A DNA stretch of 64,000 nt, from positions 1 to 64,000 of the forward strand of contig LDOQ01000176.1 in NCBI GenBank assembly GCA_001887945.1, written 5' to 3'. The notes below the pieces were generated by a model. It ran no database searches. It was not told the DNA's origin and saw nothing but the letters and a program-made list of their open reading frames with translations. Position numbers and translations under genes: made by a program. This DNA is from Spraguea lophii. Taxonomy: Eukaryota > Microsporidia > Spragueidae. Positions 49,859 through 59,507 of the stretch are shown here, piece by piece. How positions within the stretch are numbered: position 1 is the stretch's first letter; each line of letters opens with the position of its first letter.

Positions 49859-51094
49859 ATGGTATTAAAAAATTCTATGATTTATATTATCTTTTTATTA
49901 TATATTTGTAATATATTAACTATGGATAATGTCGCAAGTACTTTTTCGCGAATTAATTTAACACGAGATAGTAGATTTCAAAAATTAAAAGATATTTGGA
50001 ATCATGGTAACGATGAAGATATAATGCTGACGAATGAAGATGGTGAATTCTGGCTCAATTATACTGGTGTAGATCCTTCTGATATTGGTATTATAAAAAT
50101 TCATACAGATTTATTTTTTCTGTTTAAACAGAATGAAGCAGAAATCAAAAATAAATATAGTAAATTCATGGATATAATAGAAGGCATAAAATATAATATT
50201 TGGGAATCTAAAAATTTGAAAGAACTTACTAAAAATTTGTTAAAATATTTCACTCAAAAAGAAAAAATGTTAAGTTATATGCTCGAAAAAATAAAGCAAT
50301 TAAAAAAAGAAATTATAGATGATCTTGGTTTATTGGACGACCCTGTATCTATTGTTAATCCAAAAAACGGACAAATGAATGTATACGAGAGATTTCGCGC
50401 GAATTATGTAACTACTTCAGATACAACATCCGACTTTACTAAACTTTTTTTGGAAATTAAAGAAAATTTTGAGAGAATAAAAATGAGTATTAATATGGTG
50501 CAATTTCGATATGATATTATTAATATGCATGAAATAGGTTTAAATTATGAAGTAAAACGACGACAGTTGTTTACAGATCTGAAAAATGCGATGTCAGAAG
50601 ATATCAAACGATATAATAATTTGAGTTTTTTGTTTAAAAAACATATTATTTTTCAAAGCGAAATAAGTATTGAAGAAGCCGTTATGTTTGAAACATTTCC
50701 AAGTTTAAGTAAAATAATTCAAATCTTAGTAGAATTCAAAAACGGAGAAAAAGATTTTAAAAAATATACTATTAATGATGATATTTATGATTATAAAAAA
50801 ATCAAGGAGTTAAGATTAGAGAATTACACATTAAACCAAATTAAGGTGATAATAGAATTCAATAACCAATTGGGTGAATTGGTCAGGGATTTATCGACAG
50901 TTTATCATGGGCGCAAATATTGGAATGAGAGAGAATATATATTAGGTAAAAGAAAAATTTTAACGAAAGATTTTCTTTTTCCCAGTACGTTTGACTATGC
51001 TGGTGTCATGGGACTTTATAACGCCATCATACCTGTTACAAATGTTAAAAGTGATATAATAAAAATCGCGAGAAGTGTTTATACAAAACGATGA
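49859..51094 (+). CDS. Predicted secreted or membrane-anchored orphan protein
   Basis: 411 residues. A hydrophobic stretch near the N-terminus (MIYIIFLLYICNIL, residues 7-20) looks like a signal peptide or anchor; the start could be residue 1 or the Met at 7. The rest is charged and mostly helical, with possible coiled coil around 80-135 (EKIKQLKKEIIDDL), and contains WLNY, YERFRANYVTT and YHGRKYWNERE. It has only one or two cysteines, unlike typical polar-tube proteins. I know no homologue. No CCC run precedes the start, unlike most neighbours, and base composition is slightly less AT-rich. Position in a gene-poor region beside a repeat would suit a lineage-specific host-interaction protein; that is inference. 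Confidence 0.65.
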   Translation: MVLKNSMIYIIFLLYICNILTMDNVASTFSRINLTRDSRFQKLKDIWNHGNDEDIMLTNEDGEFWLNYTGVDPSDIGIIKIHTDLFFLFKQNEAEIKNKYSKFMDIIEGIKYNIWESKNLKELTKNLLKYFTQKEKMLSYMLEKIKQLKKEIIDDLGLLDDPVSIVNPKNGQMNVYERFRANYVTTSDTTSDFTKLFLEIKENFERIKMSINMVQFRYDIINMHEIGLNYEVKRRQLFTDLKNAMSEDIKRYNNLSFLFKKHIIFQSEISIEEAVMFETFPSLSKIIQILVEFKNGEKDFKKYTINDDIYDYKKIKELRLENYTLNQIKVIIEFNNQLGELVRDLSTVYHGRKYWNEREYILGKRKILTKDFLFPSTFDYAGVMGLYNAIIPVTNVKSDIIKIARSVYTKR

Positions 51095-51539
51095 ATTAAA
51101 GTTTGGTAAATTGATAACTACTTTTTTATCTTAAATTTAATATTTACTTCTTTTGTTATAAATTGTTTAATTATAATCAAAATATTCACTTTATATAATA
51201 ATGTATATATTATTTTTGTCTCATCTTATATTCTATAATTTCAAAGTTTGTATATGATGCATGCATACATATCCTCTCACTTATATAAAATTTCAACTCA
51301 TTTAACATTGATCAAACAACGATCTAATATATAGATTGTAACCACACTTATCATATAAAAGAAAATATTACAATTCAGATCTTATATTGCAAAATAAAAT
51401 ATTTAAATAACAATAATTACATACTTATGAATGAAAACACAAACCAAACCAATAAAAAATATTACAGGATTTTAACATTAGGAAGATTATACAAGTTAAA
51501 CGGAAAGTTATTAATGAAGAGAAAAGAGTTGTTTTAATA

Positions 51540-51712
51540 ATGACTAATAAACAGGAAACGGTTGCTCTATATCGGATACAATGAATATCGAAGCAGGCAC
51601 AATATATAATATCTTTAAAAATCGCAAAACGAGAAAAATGCCGAAGCTAAACCCGTTAATTGAAAAAGATTACAGTTTTTCAGACGAGGGAAAAGAAGTA
51701 ATTATAAATTAA
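51540..51712 (+). pseudogene. Broken small frame, possibly transposon-derived
   Basis: ATG at 51540 gives 14 codons (MTNKQETVALYRIQ) to TGA; an overlapping ATG at 51581 in another frame gives 43 codons ending KEVIIN. Codon use is richer in G and C than the surroundings, as expected for former coding DNA. The pieces loosely recall the N-terminal part of Merlin/IS1016-type transposases, but this is a weak impression. Confidence 0.25.
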
Positions 51713-51934
51713 ACACGAATTATTTTATAACAGTTAAGAAGATACGCCGCAATATCTTTTTAAAAGATATATACTCATCAAACATTAATAAAATTTTTAT
51801 TTATTTTTGTTTCACATTAAAACATACAAATCAATTAAAAAAATAATAAAAATGTTATTAATAAAAAAAATAGAAAAGGATGCTAAAAATTTTGTATTCA
51901 TATATAAGATTGTATTTAATTTATTTGTGAGGTT

Positions 51935-52199
51935 TTGAAAATAAGATCTTTAGTAAGGATTTCTGTTATTGTCGCAGTTAACATCATCAAAACTAGAAAT
52001 ATTTCTGGTATAATGATAATGAATAACTATGAAACATTGGATTTTCATATTAATTATAACTCAGTGAATGTACGTATTTTTTTCAAAATATTTACTAAAT
52101 CTTTAAAATATATATCATGATAAGGAAATAGATGAATTAATATTTATATTGAATAATACGAGAATACATCATTCGGGTTTAGTAAAAGGAATAATATAA
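51935..52199 (+). pseudogene. Relic of a DDE transposase (IS630/Tc1-mariner-like)
   Basis: One frame from about 51935 encodes RISVIVAVNIIKTRNISGIMI and runs to a stop at 52118-52120. One base out of frame, from 52119, the sequence continues as DELIFILNNTRIHHSGLVKGI. In DDE_3/IS630-like transposases the first part corresponds to 'isviaais..g' and the second to the 'DNarIHhs..v' motif around the second catalytic aspartate, which here is Asn. The frameshift, the lost aspartate and the missing ends show an inactive fragment. Confidence 0.5.
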
Positions 52200-52710
52200 A
52201 TTTTTGATGTTTTTTAACATACCTCAATAGTTAAATATAATTGAAAATTATTTGTTTAAATATAAAAAGTCTTGTAACTAAATAATGTTTTTTGTATGGA
52301 ACTCAATTATATTACTATATCAATAAAGGATTTTTTTAAATCACCAATAATAATCTAAACAGATATTATAGAAAATTTATTTCAAAATTAAAAAAAATCC
52401 TATAAAAAATAAGATATAATAAACAAAAAGACAAAAATGTACATGAAAATATAGATTCATGTTTTATCATTTCTAATTAACAATACTTTTTATACAACAA
52501 ATCTGTTTTACTATATTATTTCAATGCGGCTTAAATACATATATTTATTAATAACAATTTATCAACATGTAATGATGTAATATTATTAAATCATGAACAA
52601 TTATTAAATGTTATAATAAAAATTATAAATTGTTTAAACATGTTAACATATGATAATAGATTAAAATATTTCGCATTATTTTTATTTATAAAAAAAGATA
52701 CATTTATTCT

Positions 52711-52714
52711 CCCC
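52711..52714 (+). promoter_or_regulatory. CCCC start signal of the first HAD gene
   Basis: CCCCATG. It selects the Met at 52715 over an ATG 25 codons upstream (52640). The paralogue has the same CCCCATG at 56361-56367 and starts at the equivalent residue. Confidence 0.7.
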
Positions 52715-53479
52715 ATGTCCATACGTAAACAAAATGAAATTGAGCTTTTTTATTTTGAAGATGATTATAGAAATTGTGATATTGAAAAGTTAAACGATCT
52801 TTATCTCAATGATAACATAGATGATAAGAAAATATTGGTTTTTGATATAGATTGTACATTATACAAAAAATCTATACGATTGCAAGCAAAAGTTGGCGAA
52901 AATTATAGAAATCTTCTTAAAAATAAATATTCTGTGAAAAACCCACAAAAGTTAATTGATTTATTTCGAGAAAAATATTCTTCCAGATCGAAAGGGGCCT
53001 TTGATATTTTAGGTTTAACAAAAGAAGAAATTATAAAAAATGTTTATAATATAGATTATAATGAATTTCTCAAAGAGGCAAATGAACTAAAAAAATTTCT
53101 AGATAGTCTTCCTTATAGAAAAGTTATTATGACAAATGGAATGGATGTGCATGCTATTTCAGTATTAAAAACAATGGGAATTTATGAATGTTTTGAATCG
53201 ATGTTTTTACCAAATTTCTTAGGATACAGAAATAACCAGAAAAAGAATAATGAAAATGAAGAAAATTTAATATTTATCAATAAGCCACTGTGCGAGAGTT
53301 ATAAATTGATCGAAGATGTTTATGGTGTTGCTGATAAAAGCAATATAATATTCTTTGACGACCAGCAAATAAATATTGATGCTTCAATAAGAAGAGGATG
53401 GTCTGGATATAAAGTTGATGATAACAAGAATATAACAGAACATGTTAAAATTGCTATAAACAAATTTTGGAAGAAGTAA
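52715..53479 (+). CDS. HAD-family pyrimidine 5'-nucleotidase-like (Sdt1/Phm8), copy 1
   Basis: 254 residues. HAD motif I is VFDIDCTLY (D-x-D, nucleophile and acid, about 43-51), motif II VIMTNG (about 137), and motif IV FFDDQQINIDA (about 219) with the two Mg2+-binding aspartates. A helical cap lies between motifs I and II. Layout and motif wording match yeast Sdt1/Phm8, which dephosphorylate UMP, CMP or AMP during nucleotide salvage. For a parasite that imports nucleotides this could return nucleosides or clear damaged ones (inference). A close paralogue lies 2.9 kb downstream on the same strand; the two are alike nearly end to end. Confidence 0.88.
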   Translation: MSIRKQNEIELFYFEDDYRNCDIEKLNDLYLNDNIDDKKILVFDIDCTLYKKSIRLQAKVGENYRNLLKNKYSVKNPQKLIDLFREKYSSRSKGAFDILGLTKEEIIKNVYNIDYNEFLKEANELKKFLDSLPYRKVIMTNGMDVHAISVLKTMGIYECFESMFLPNFLGYRNNQKKNNENEENLIFINKPLCESYKLIEDVYGVADKSNIIFFDDQQINIDASIRRGWSGYKVDDNKNITEHVKIAINKFWKK

Positions 53480-53913
53480 AAAATTTAAATAAAGGTTTGT
53501 CACGTAAAAAATATTCTCATATAAAATTTAAACCATGAAAAACTAAGTTTAAAACGATTATCTGATAACGATATAATAGGAATAGTAAAAAAATAGCAAC
53601 AATAGAGTTTATGAAGGATTTTGAAAAAGAAGATATTATACAAGAAAGAATACTACCGTAAAAATTATATGAAATATTATAACAACAAAAAAATATCTTT
53701 TTTTTTCTGGCATTTTGATTGTGATTAATAAGTAATCCATGAAAGAACTTAATAAATGGTGAAGAAAAAATATTATAAAAAGAAATAACATTTATAATTA
53801 AAACAAAATATATTCATTTAATCTTTATTTCCTTTTTCACTCTTCCTTTCTATTCAATAATCATTATTTCTTTTTCTTTAATGAATATCTCAAATAAAAA
53901 AATCTTTAATTTC

Positions 53914-53956
53914 GCAGCAATCATCATAGCGTCACAGCCGATTTGCTCATGTTGCA
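53914..53956. repeat. 43-bp structured repeat, unit 1
   Basis: Carries CATCATAGCGTCACAGCCGA and TTTGCTCATGTTGC. Near-identical to the unit at 54076-54118, in the same orientation, with 162 bp between the unit starts. Confidence 0.85.
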
Positions 53957-54075
53957 TTGTGCTAAACTAAATATCTCCTATCATCGATATTCATTAATAT
54001 ATCTTTTTATCAATTCATAGTTATATGTGTATTGTTTATATAATCTATACCTATTTTGAAGGGATTTCTAGAATC

Positions 54076-54118
54076 TGCAGCAAGCATCATAGCGTCACAG
54101 CCGATTTGCTCATGTTGC
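54076..54118. repeat. 43-bp structured repeat, unit 2
   Basis: Direct copy of unit 1 with very few substitutions; flanking bases (GTTGTG after the unit, compared with ATTGTG) are also similar. Confidence 0.85.
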
Positions 54119-54229
54119 GTTGTGTCAGAAACTATAATCCTTTCAAAATATAAATATTGTTATCCTGTCGTTCATAATATACAAGTTATTATTAATTAGT
54201 TCACAATTGTTCTGAGTTCAAGAATCATC

Positions 54230-54240
54230 ATGGGGTAGAA
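54230..54240 (-). promoter_or_regulatory. Second TTCTACCCCAT element
   Basis: Identical over 11 bases to the element at the 5' edge of the MRP RNA gene and in the same relation to the adjacent structured segment. Confidence 0.35.
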
Positions 54241-56364
54241 TTTTCTCGTCTATTTATAGTTTTTTTTGACATCTATCAAGTGATTTCTACGAAAAATATA
54301 AATATATTCTGAAAAAAAAGGAAAAAAATTATTCTTCTCTAAAAACAAGATTTCTATTGTTTTTATTTGTTTTTTCCTAAATATTATTTCAGTAGATCTC
54401 TTTTTTTAGAAATTTAATATAAATAAAAAATTCATAAAAATCTTAGATTTAAGAAAAATAAAATAGGGGAACTTGAATATAACATCTAAATATAGCGATA
54501 TATTACTTTATATTATTTTATGAAATATAAAAATAATTTTTTCTTTATATTTTCAAAAAGATCAAAAAAAAAATATGAAAAATTAAGAAGATTTTCTTGT
54601 ATTTTTATAGAAAAGTTTATGAAAGTAAATAATCGAGATAATTAAACGTTTTTTTAATAATAATTTACTTAAAAAGAACTCGTCTTTTTTCAAAAACTAT
54701 AAAAATAGAAATTATTAATTTTAATAATATTATTGAATTTTTAATATTTTTTATTTGTTATATATTTTAATAAAGAAAAATAATATTCATATATTATTTA
54801 TCTTTGTAAAAATCATATTGTTATTTGAAACAAAAAACTTTCAACTGTTTTTATATGAAATAAAGACTTTTCATAATCAATAAAATATTTAAATATCAAT
54901 GTAATATTGTATATATACCAAAAATTTGTTTTATATGTTCAACTCATTAGCTATACGGGTATTAGGTGTAAGAACGTGATTAGGTTATAAATCGATACAA
55001 TATCATTATACCTATATATTTTAAACTGGTACAATAAACGCTTTTCTGATTTTAGTATCTTCAAATCTTATTACAAACTTTTTATAAAAAAATATAAAAA
55101 AATTTACATGTATAATGTTCTTAACATAAAATAAAAACTACTAATATGAAAATAATTTATTGGAAATATACAACAATTAATAGAAATTATATTACATCTA
55201 TATAATATTTGCTCATAATATATGTTTAATCTGTTAATATTTTATCTGGATGTTACACACATGAAAAATTTAAATACGATACAACTTTTTTATAATGTCA
55301 TTTTTTATGACATCTTTGTTTTTATGAATTTTTTCCTATAATTTTAATAGAATAAGATGTTTTATATAATAATTTTTTAATAGTTTTTTCAATAATGATT
55401 ATAAAAAAATGAAAGCAAACCGAAAGAAGAAAAGATATACATATATTCTTCCTTAAACAGGCCGTATATTATTATCCTAGAGTTTCGTAAAGTGTGTTAG
55501 TGAAATTATTTAGAATACCAAAGGGAATCATCAATTTTATTATAAAAAACAAGAAAAAATTATAGGACTAATATATCCATTAAAGAATATAAAACAAAAA
55601 CAAAAAGAAAGAAAACTTCATACATAAAAACCCTTTTTTGTGAATGGTTTATCACCCAAAAATAACAAAATAATTAATAATGCTATATTAACACAGATGG
55701 TATTAAGAATTTCAAAACTTCAAATACATGAATACATAACTTTTAAATATGACGAAATAAATTTTTTATAAAACTACTAAGTATTTTTGAAAGCAAAATA
55801 TATACAAAAATATTTAAAAGATCGAATTGCAATTTTATTGGGTGTATCAAGCAAATGAAAAATTGTTTATGTTACTAATAAAAGAATTTTAAAATCTCTT
55901 AACTTAAAAATCTAAAAAATCTAAAAGAAATATGATTTATGTATTATAATACTTTTAAAACATACATGTCCAAGGGAGAATTTATCAAATATTTAGAAAA
56001 TTCTAGATTCGTGAATGATAAAAGAGAAAAAAGAATAAAAAGATACTTTTAACACTCAATAATGTTCACATACATTGTTTTGCAAACCATTTGGCTATAT
56101 CAAATTTTATTTTTTATCACAAAATTATATGTGTAAGACACAAATATTATATCAAGGGATTATAAATTGTTTCAAGTGTTATTATAAAAATCTTTCTTCA
56201 AAAAAAGTATAATTATGCGAAGGAACAATTAAAAATGCGAGTGTATTTTGAAATTAAAACAATTTAATTTCTTGAATTATCCTGTAATAAACAATTAATT
56301 AACATTTTTTCTATTATTATTGAAAAAAATCGGTTTTATTTTTTTCTGAATTATCATTATCCCC

Positions 56365-57129
56365 ATGTCGATATCCAGAAAAAATGAAATTGAGCTTTTT
56401 TACTTTGAAGATGATTATAAAAATTGCAATACTGAAAAATTAAATGACCGTTATCTTAATGATAACATAGATAACAAGAGAATATTGGTTTTTGATATAG
56501 ATTGTACATTGTACAAAAAATCTATCAATTTGGAAGCAAAAGTTGTAGAAAATTATAAAAATCTTCTTAAAAATAAATATTCTATTAAAAACCCACAAAA
56601 GTTAATTGATTTATTCCGAGAAAAATATTCTTTTAGATTAAAAGGAGCTTTTGATATTTTAGGTTTGACAAAAGAGGAAATTATAAAAAATGTTTATAAT
56701 ATAAATTATAATGAATTTCTAAAAGAGACAAAAGAATTAAAAAAATTTCTAGATAGTCTTAATTATAGAAAAGTTATTATGACAAACGGGATGGGTCATC
56801 ATGCTATTGCAGTATTGAAGGCAATGGGGATCTACGATTGTTTTGAATCAATGTTTTCGCCAAATTTCTTAGGACATAGGAAAATCCCGAAAAAGAACAG
56901 CGAAAATGAAGGAGATTTAATATTCATCAACAAACCAATGTGTGAAAGTTATAAATTGATTGAAGATGTTTATGGAGTTACTGATAAAAGCAATATAATA
57001 TTCTTCGATGATCAGCAAGTAAATATCGATGCTTCAATAAGAAGAGGATGGTCTGGATATAAAGTTGATGATAGCAAGGATATAACAGAACATGTTAAAA
57101 TTGCTATAAACAAATTTTGGGAGAAATAA
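56365..57129 (+). CDS. HAD-family pyrimidine 5'-nucleotidase-like (Sdt1/Phm8), copy 2
   Basis: 254 residues; CCCCATG marks the start. Same length and motif positions as copy 1: VFDIDCTLY, VIMTNG and FFDDQQVNIDA are intact, so both copies should be active. Differences cluster in the cap (for example around residues 45-75) and near residue 175, which could alter substrate choice. Similarity continues for a few tens of bases past both stop codons, supporting a segmental duplication. Confidence 0.88.
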   Translation: MSISRKNEIELFYFEDDYKNCNTEKLNDRYLNDNIDNKRILVFDIDCTLYKKSINLEAKVVENYKNLLKNKYSIKNPQKLIDLFREKYSFRLKGAFDILGLTKEEIIKNVYNINYNEFLKETKELKKFLDSLNYRKVIMTNGMGHHAIAVLKAMGIYDCFESMFSPNFLGHRKIPKKNSENEGDLIFINKPMCESYKLIEDVYGVTDKSNIIFFDDQQVNIDASIRRGWSGYKVDDSKDITEHVKIAINKFWEK

Positions 57130-57314
57130 AAAATTAGAAAAATTAAAATAAAGATTTGTTGAATAAAAAAAATTTTGTATTCTTTCAACCATATTATAAA
57201 AAAAATCGTTTATTTTATTATAAAAAAAATGTTTTGTATTTTAAAAAGAAAAAACGTTACAAAAAAATATAATCGTAAAAAACGTTTTAATCACGATTCA
57301 AAAAACAAACATTT

Positions 57315-59507
57315 TTATAATATTCCAGTATCTATTGCTTCAAGAATATTATCTAATGAATCACAAAATATTATCTCTTCTTTTCTTTGCCATTTAATCA
57401 TATCAAAATTCTGAGGATTCCCTATCACTATTATTTTATTGTTCTTCGATTTTAAAGTAGAAAGATATTCTCTAGCATCATAATCCACATACTTGCAATC
57501 TGAAAAATTATATATTGATATATTTTCCGATTCATTTCTTCTAATAAAAGTTTGCAAGTTACGAATAGTCAATGGTGCATTAACATTCAATAATAATAAT
57601 GTTTTTCCTTTGGTACTACAACTCATTAACAATTTAGTATTAAAATCATTTGTTAATATTTTATCACTCTTCTTCGCAGCTTTTGAAACCATGAAACGAT
57701 AAATGATAAAAGTTATAAAAATACCTAAAATTGGATTAAGTGTGATAAAGGATAAAAAGCCTGCTAAAACAGTTGCAATAACTTCTAATGATGTAAACTT
57801 TTTCATATCATCTGAAATATCGAACATGAGTTTCAAACCGGTTGTTAGGAAAAATACAGTTGCGAAGAATCTTGGTGTTGAATATACTGTAAAGTATGAT
57901 GCTATAGCCCATATAACAACAAATACCATAGAGAATATGTAAAATTTTATATCTTTTCTTTTTATAGTGTTTCTTTGAGATTTCATCAAAGAAGATGTTT
58001 GGTTAATTACTAAATTTTTTCCAAATCTGAATGCTGATAACATTGGATCGTAAGAATTTCCTCCTTCTAAAGCTAAGAAAGGTGTGCATAATGCTACAGA
58101 TACCATTCCTGCTACGAAATACATGCAAAACATTATATTTTTAAAGCAAGTTACTATTCCACATTTTTCTAAAAATATTGCGAAAGGATTTACTACATTT
58201 GTACATACAATGTAATCTCTCAGGGTATAAACCATCTTTCCCATACTAGTTTTAGAATCTAATATAGCAATACAAATAGTCATAATTATAACCGTCAAAA
58301 ATCCAAGTGCTCCAATTAAAATGAGCGCAATGTTTGCTTTTTTAAATTGTAAAATAATCATAAGAAGCGCTAAAAATACTGAGACTGGATAATAAATATA
58401 ATATTTTCTTTCAAATCCTACACCGGAAAACAATCCATCAAAATTGAAGAATGTAAAGAATCCTTGTAAAATAAAATTTAAGGCAGAGTATAGTAGTAAT
58501 CCTTTTATAAGAGGTGTCGGAATATTTTTTACGATTCTCATCCTCTTCGTAAGTAATAATGCTATTAATAGTGATAATAAATATCCTATTGAAAGAACTA
58601 TGATACCACTAACAAGTTGCATTAAAGTAGAACCGGATGGAACATCACAAGTAATGAATATACATTGTATTATTACTATGATTTCAGCATGTACTCTGAG
58701 ATTAAAATTCTTCTGTTTTCCAAGAAATGCCACTAATAAATATATAAACGTTGAGATAGTATGAAATAAGGACCCGTAGAATTGCATCTCTGGCTTTTTC
58801 CAAAATATCGCCGTTCCGATCGAAAAATTTTCGATTAAAAATTGAAGCATAAAAGAAACACATGAGAAAGGTAAATCTTCTTCTGGTCTAACATCTTCTT
58901 TTATATTATAACTAATTGAATTCGACGAAGTCGCATTAGAGTACAATCTATTTTCATCCAACGCTGAATTTTGTTTCATATTTTCTTTGGGATATTCTTG
59001 AACATCTAATTTATTATTTAAGTTTTCTTGTTCATATGGATGGTCATGGGATTCTTGCTTTCCAGCTAAACTTTCTTTATCCTCAAAATCAGATTCCTGT
59101 AACGTATTATCCTTTTCATTAAATTCCTCCGATTTTCTTTTTACGCCTTTCTTTTTATTTTTCATTCCATCCTCGGAAGAATCTAAATCTTGATATTGAA
59201 CTACATCATAAAGCACTTTTGGTGAATCAATTGTACTGCTTTCTGCATTGGCCTCTTCTCCAGAATGTTTCTGTTCTAATGTGTTTTCTATTGTATGTGT
59301 GCTTTTATTACTATCATCCTTTTCACTATCGCCAGCTATATCAACATCACCACTTTCTGAGTTGATTTCTTGTTTTCCTTCATTATCACTTTCACTGTTA
59401 TCTTCTTTTTGTATATTTTTTTCTTCTATATCTTCTTCATTATTGTTATCTATATTCTTTAAAAAATCTTCTTCCTTATTCTTTTTATCTTCATTATTCA
59501 AATGCAT
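57315..59507 (-). CDS. SulP-family anion transporter with STAS domain
   Basis: 730 residues. The first 215 are hydrophilic and strongly acidic (Glu/Asp/Ser/Asn-rich). From about 220 to 600 there are ten or more hydrophobic helices; CDVPSGSTLMQLVSGIIVLSI and NPFAIFLEKCGIV fit the SulP core. The last 100 residues are a STAS domain (LLLLNVNAPLTIRNLQTFIRR, YNFSDCKYVDYDARE). The layout resembles the fungal YGR125W/Vsb1-like branch rather than classic sulfate permeases, so the substrate is uncertain (sulfate, other anions or basic amino acids). Microsporidian plasma-membrane transporters import host metabolites. The ATG follows GTCCTT, a weak form of the start signal. Confidence 0.88.
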   Translation of the reverse strand: MHLNNEDKKNKEEDFLKNIDNNNEEDIEEKNIQKEDNSESDNEGKQEINSESGDVDIAGDSEKDDSNKSTHTIENTLEQKHSGEEANAESSTIDSPKVLYDVVQYQDLDSSEDGMKNKKKGVKRKSEEFNEKDNTLQESDFEDKESLAGKQESHDHPYEQENLNNKLDVQEYPKENMKQNSALDENRLYSNATSSNSISYNIKEDVRPEEDLPFSCVSFMLQFLIENFSIGTAIFWKKPEMQFYGSLFHTISTFIYLLVAFLGKQKNFNLRVHAEIIVIIQCIFITCDVPSGSTLMQLVSGIIVLSIGYLLSLLIALLLTKRMRIVKNIPTPLIKGLLLYSALNFILQGFFTFFNFDGLFSGVGFERKYYIYYPVSVFLALLMIILQFKKANIALILIGALGFLTVIIMTICIAILDSKTSMGKMVYTLRDYIVCTNVVNPFAIFLEKCGIVTCFKNIMFCMYFVAGMVSVALCTPFLALEGGNSYDPMLSAFRFGKNLVINQTSSLMKSQRNTIKRKDIKFYIFSMVFVVIWAIASYFTVYSTPRFFATVFFLTTGLKLMFDISDDMKKFTSLEVIATVLAGFLSFITLNPILGIFITFIIYRFMVSKAAKKSDKILTNDFNTKLLMSCSTKGKTLLLLNVNAPLTIRNLQTFIRRNESENISIYNFSDCKYVDYDAREYLSTLKSKNNKIIVIGNPQNFDMIKWQRKEEIIFCDSLDNILEAIDTGIL

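Larger units (their letters stand above)
51095..52714. other. Gene-poor region with transposase-like relics
   Basis: 1.6 kb. Two relics are listed separately (51540-51712 and 51935-52199). The rest is AT-rich with no recognisable gene. Confidence 0.5.
53896..54228 (-). ncRNA. Candidate structured non-coding RNA with duplicated 43-nt unit
   Basis: The segment is clearly richer in G and C than its surroundings. On the minus strand it begins beside TTCTACCCCAT (54240-54230), the element that also abuts the MRP RNA, and ends at a run of seven T (53902-53896), as a pol III terminator would. It contains two nearly identical units, 53914-53956 and 54076-54118, that differ at only a few positions; each can form a partial hairpin (AGCAA with TTGCT). 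I do not recognise RNase P, U3, U2, U6 or SRP features. No coding frame spans it. The transcript limits are inferred. Confidence 0.35.
53480..56364. other. 2.9-kb gene-free region between the HAD paralogues
   Basis: Mostly AT-rich. It contains the structured segment at 53896-54228 (listed separately), a frameshifted short frame near 53555-53660 and a 28-codon ATG frame at 55966-56052, none of which I can identify. If the HAD genes arose by tandem duplication, this spacer may be decayed duplicated DNA. Confidence 0.5.

Noticed and set aside
53896..54228. RNase P RNA, U3 or SRP RNA identity for the structured segment
   Set aside because: I could not find CR-I/CR-V, U3 box order or the SRP helix 8 core; left as unknown.
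54150..54240. A tRNA gene suggested by AGTTCAAGAATC
   Set aside because: The T-arm-like string has no matching acceptor or D arm on either strand; the segment was treated as part of a different RNA candidate.
55966..56052. 28-codon ATG frame between the HAD paralogues
   Set aside because: Too short and no match to the flanking genes or a known peptide.
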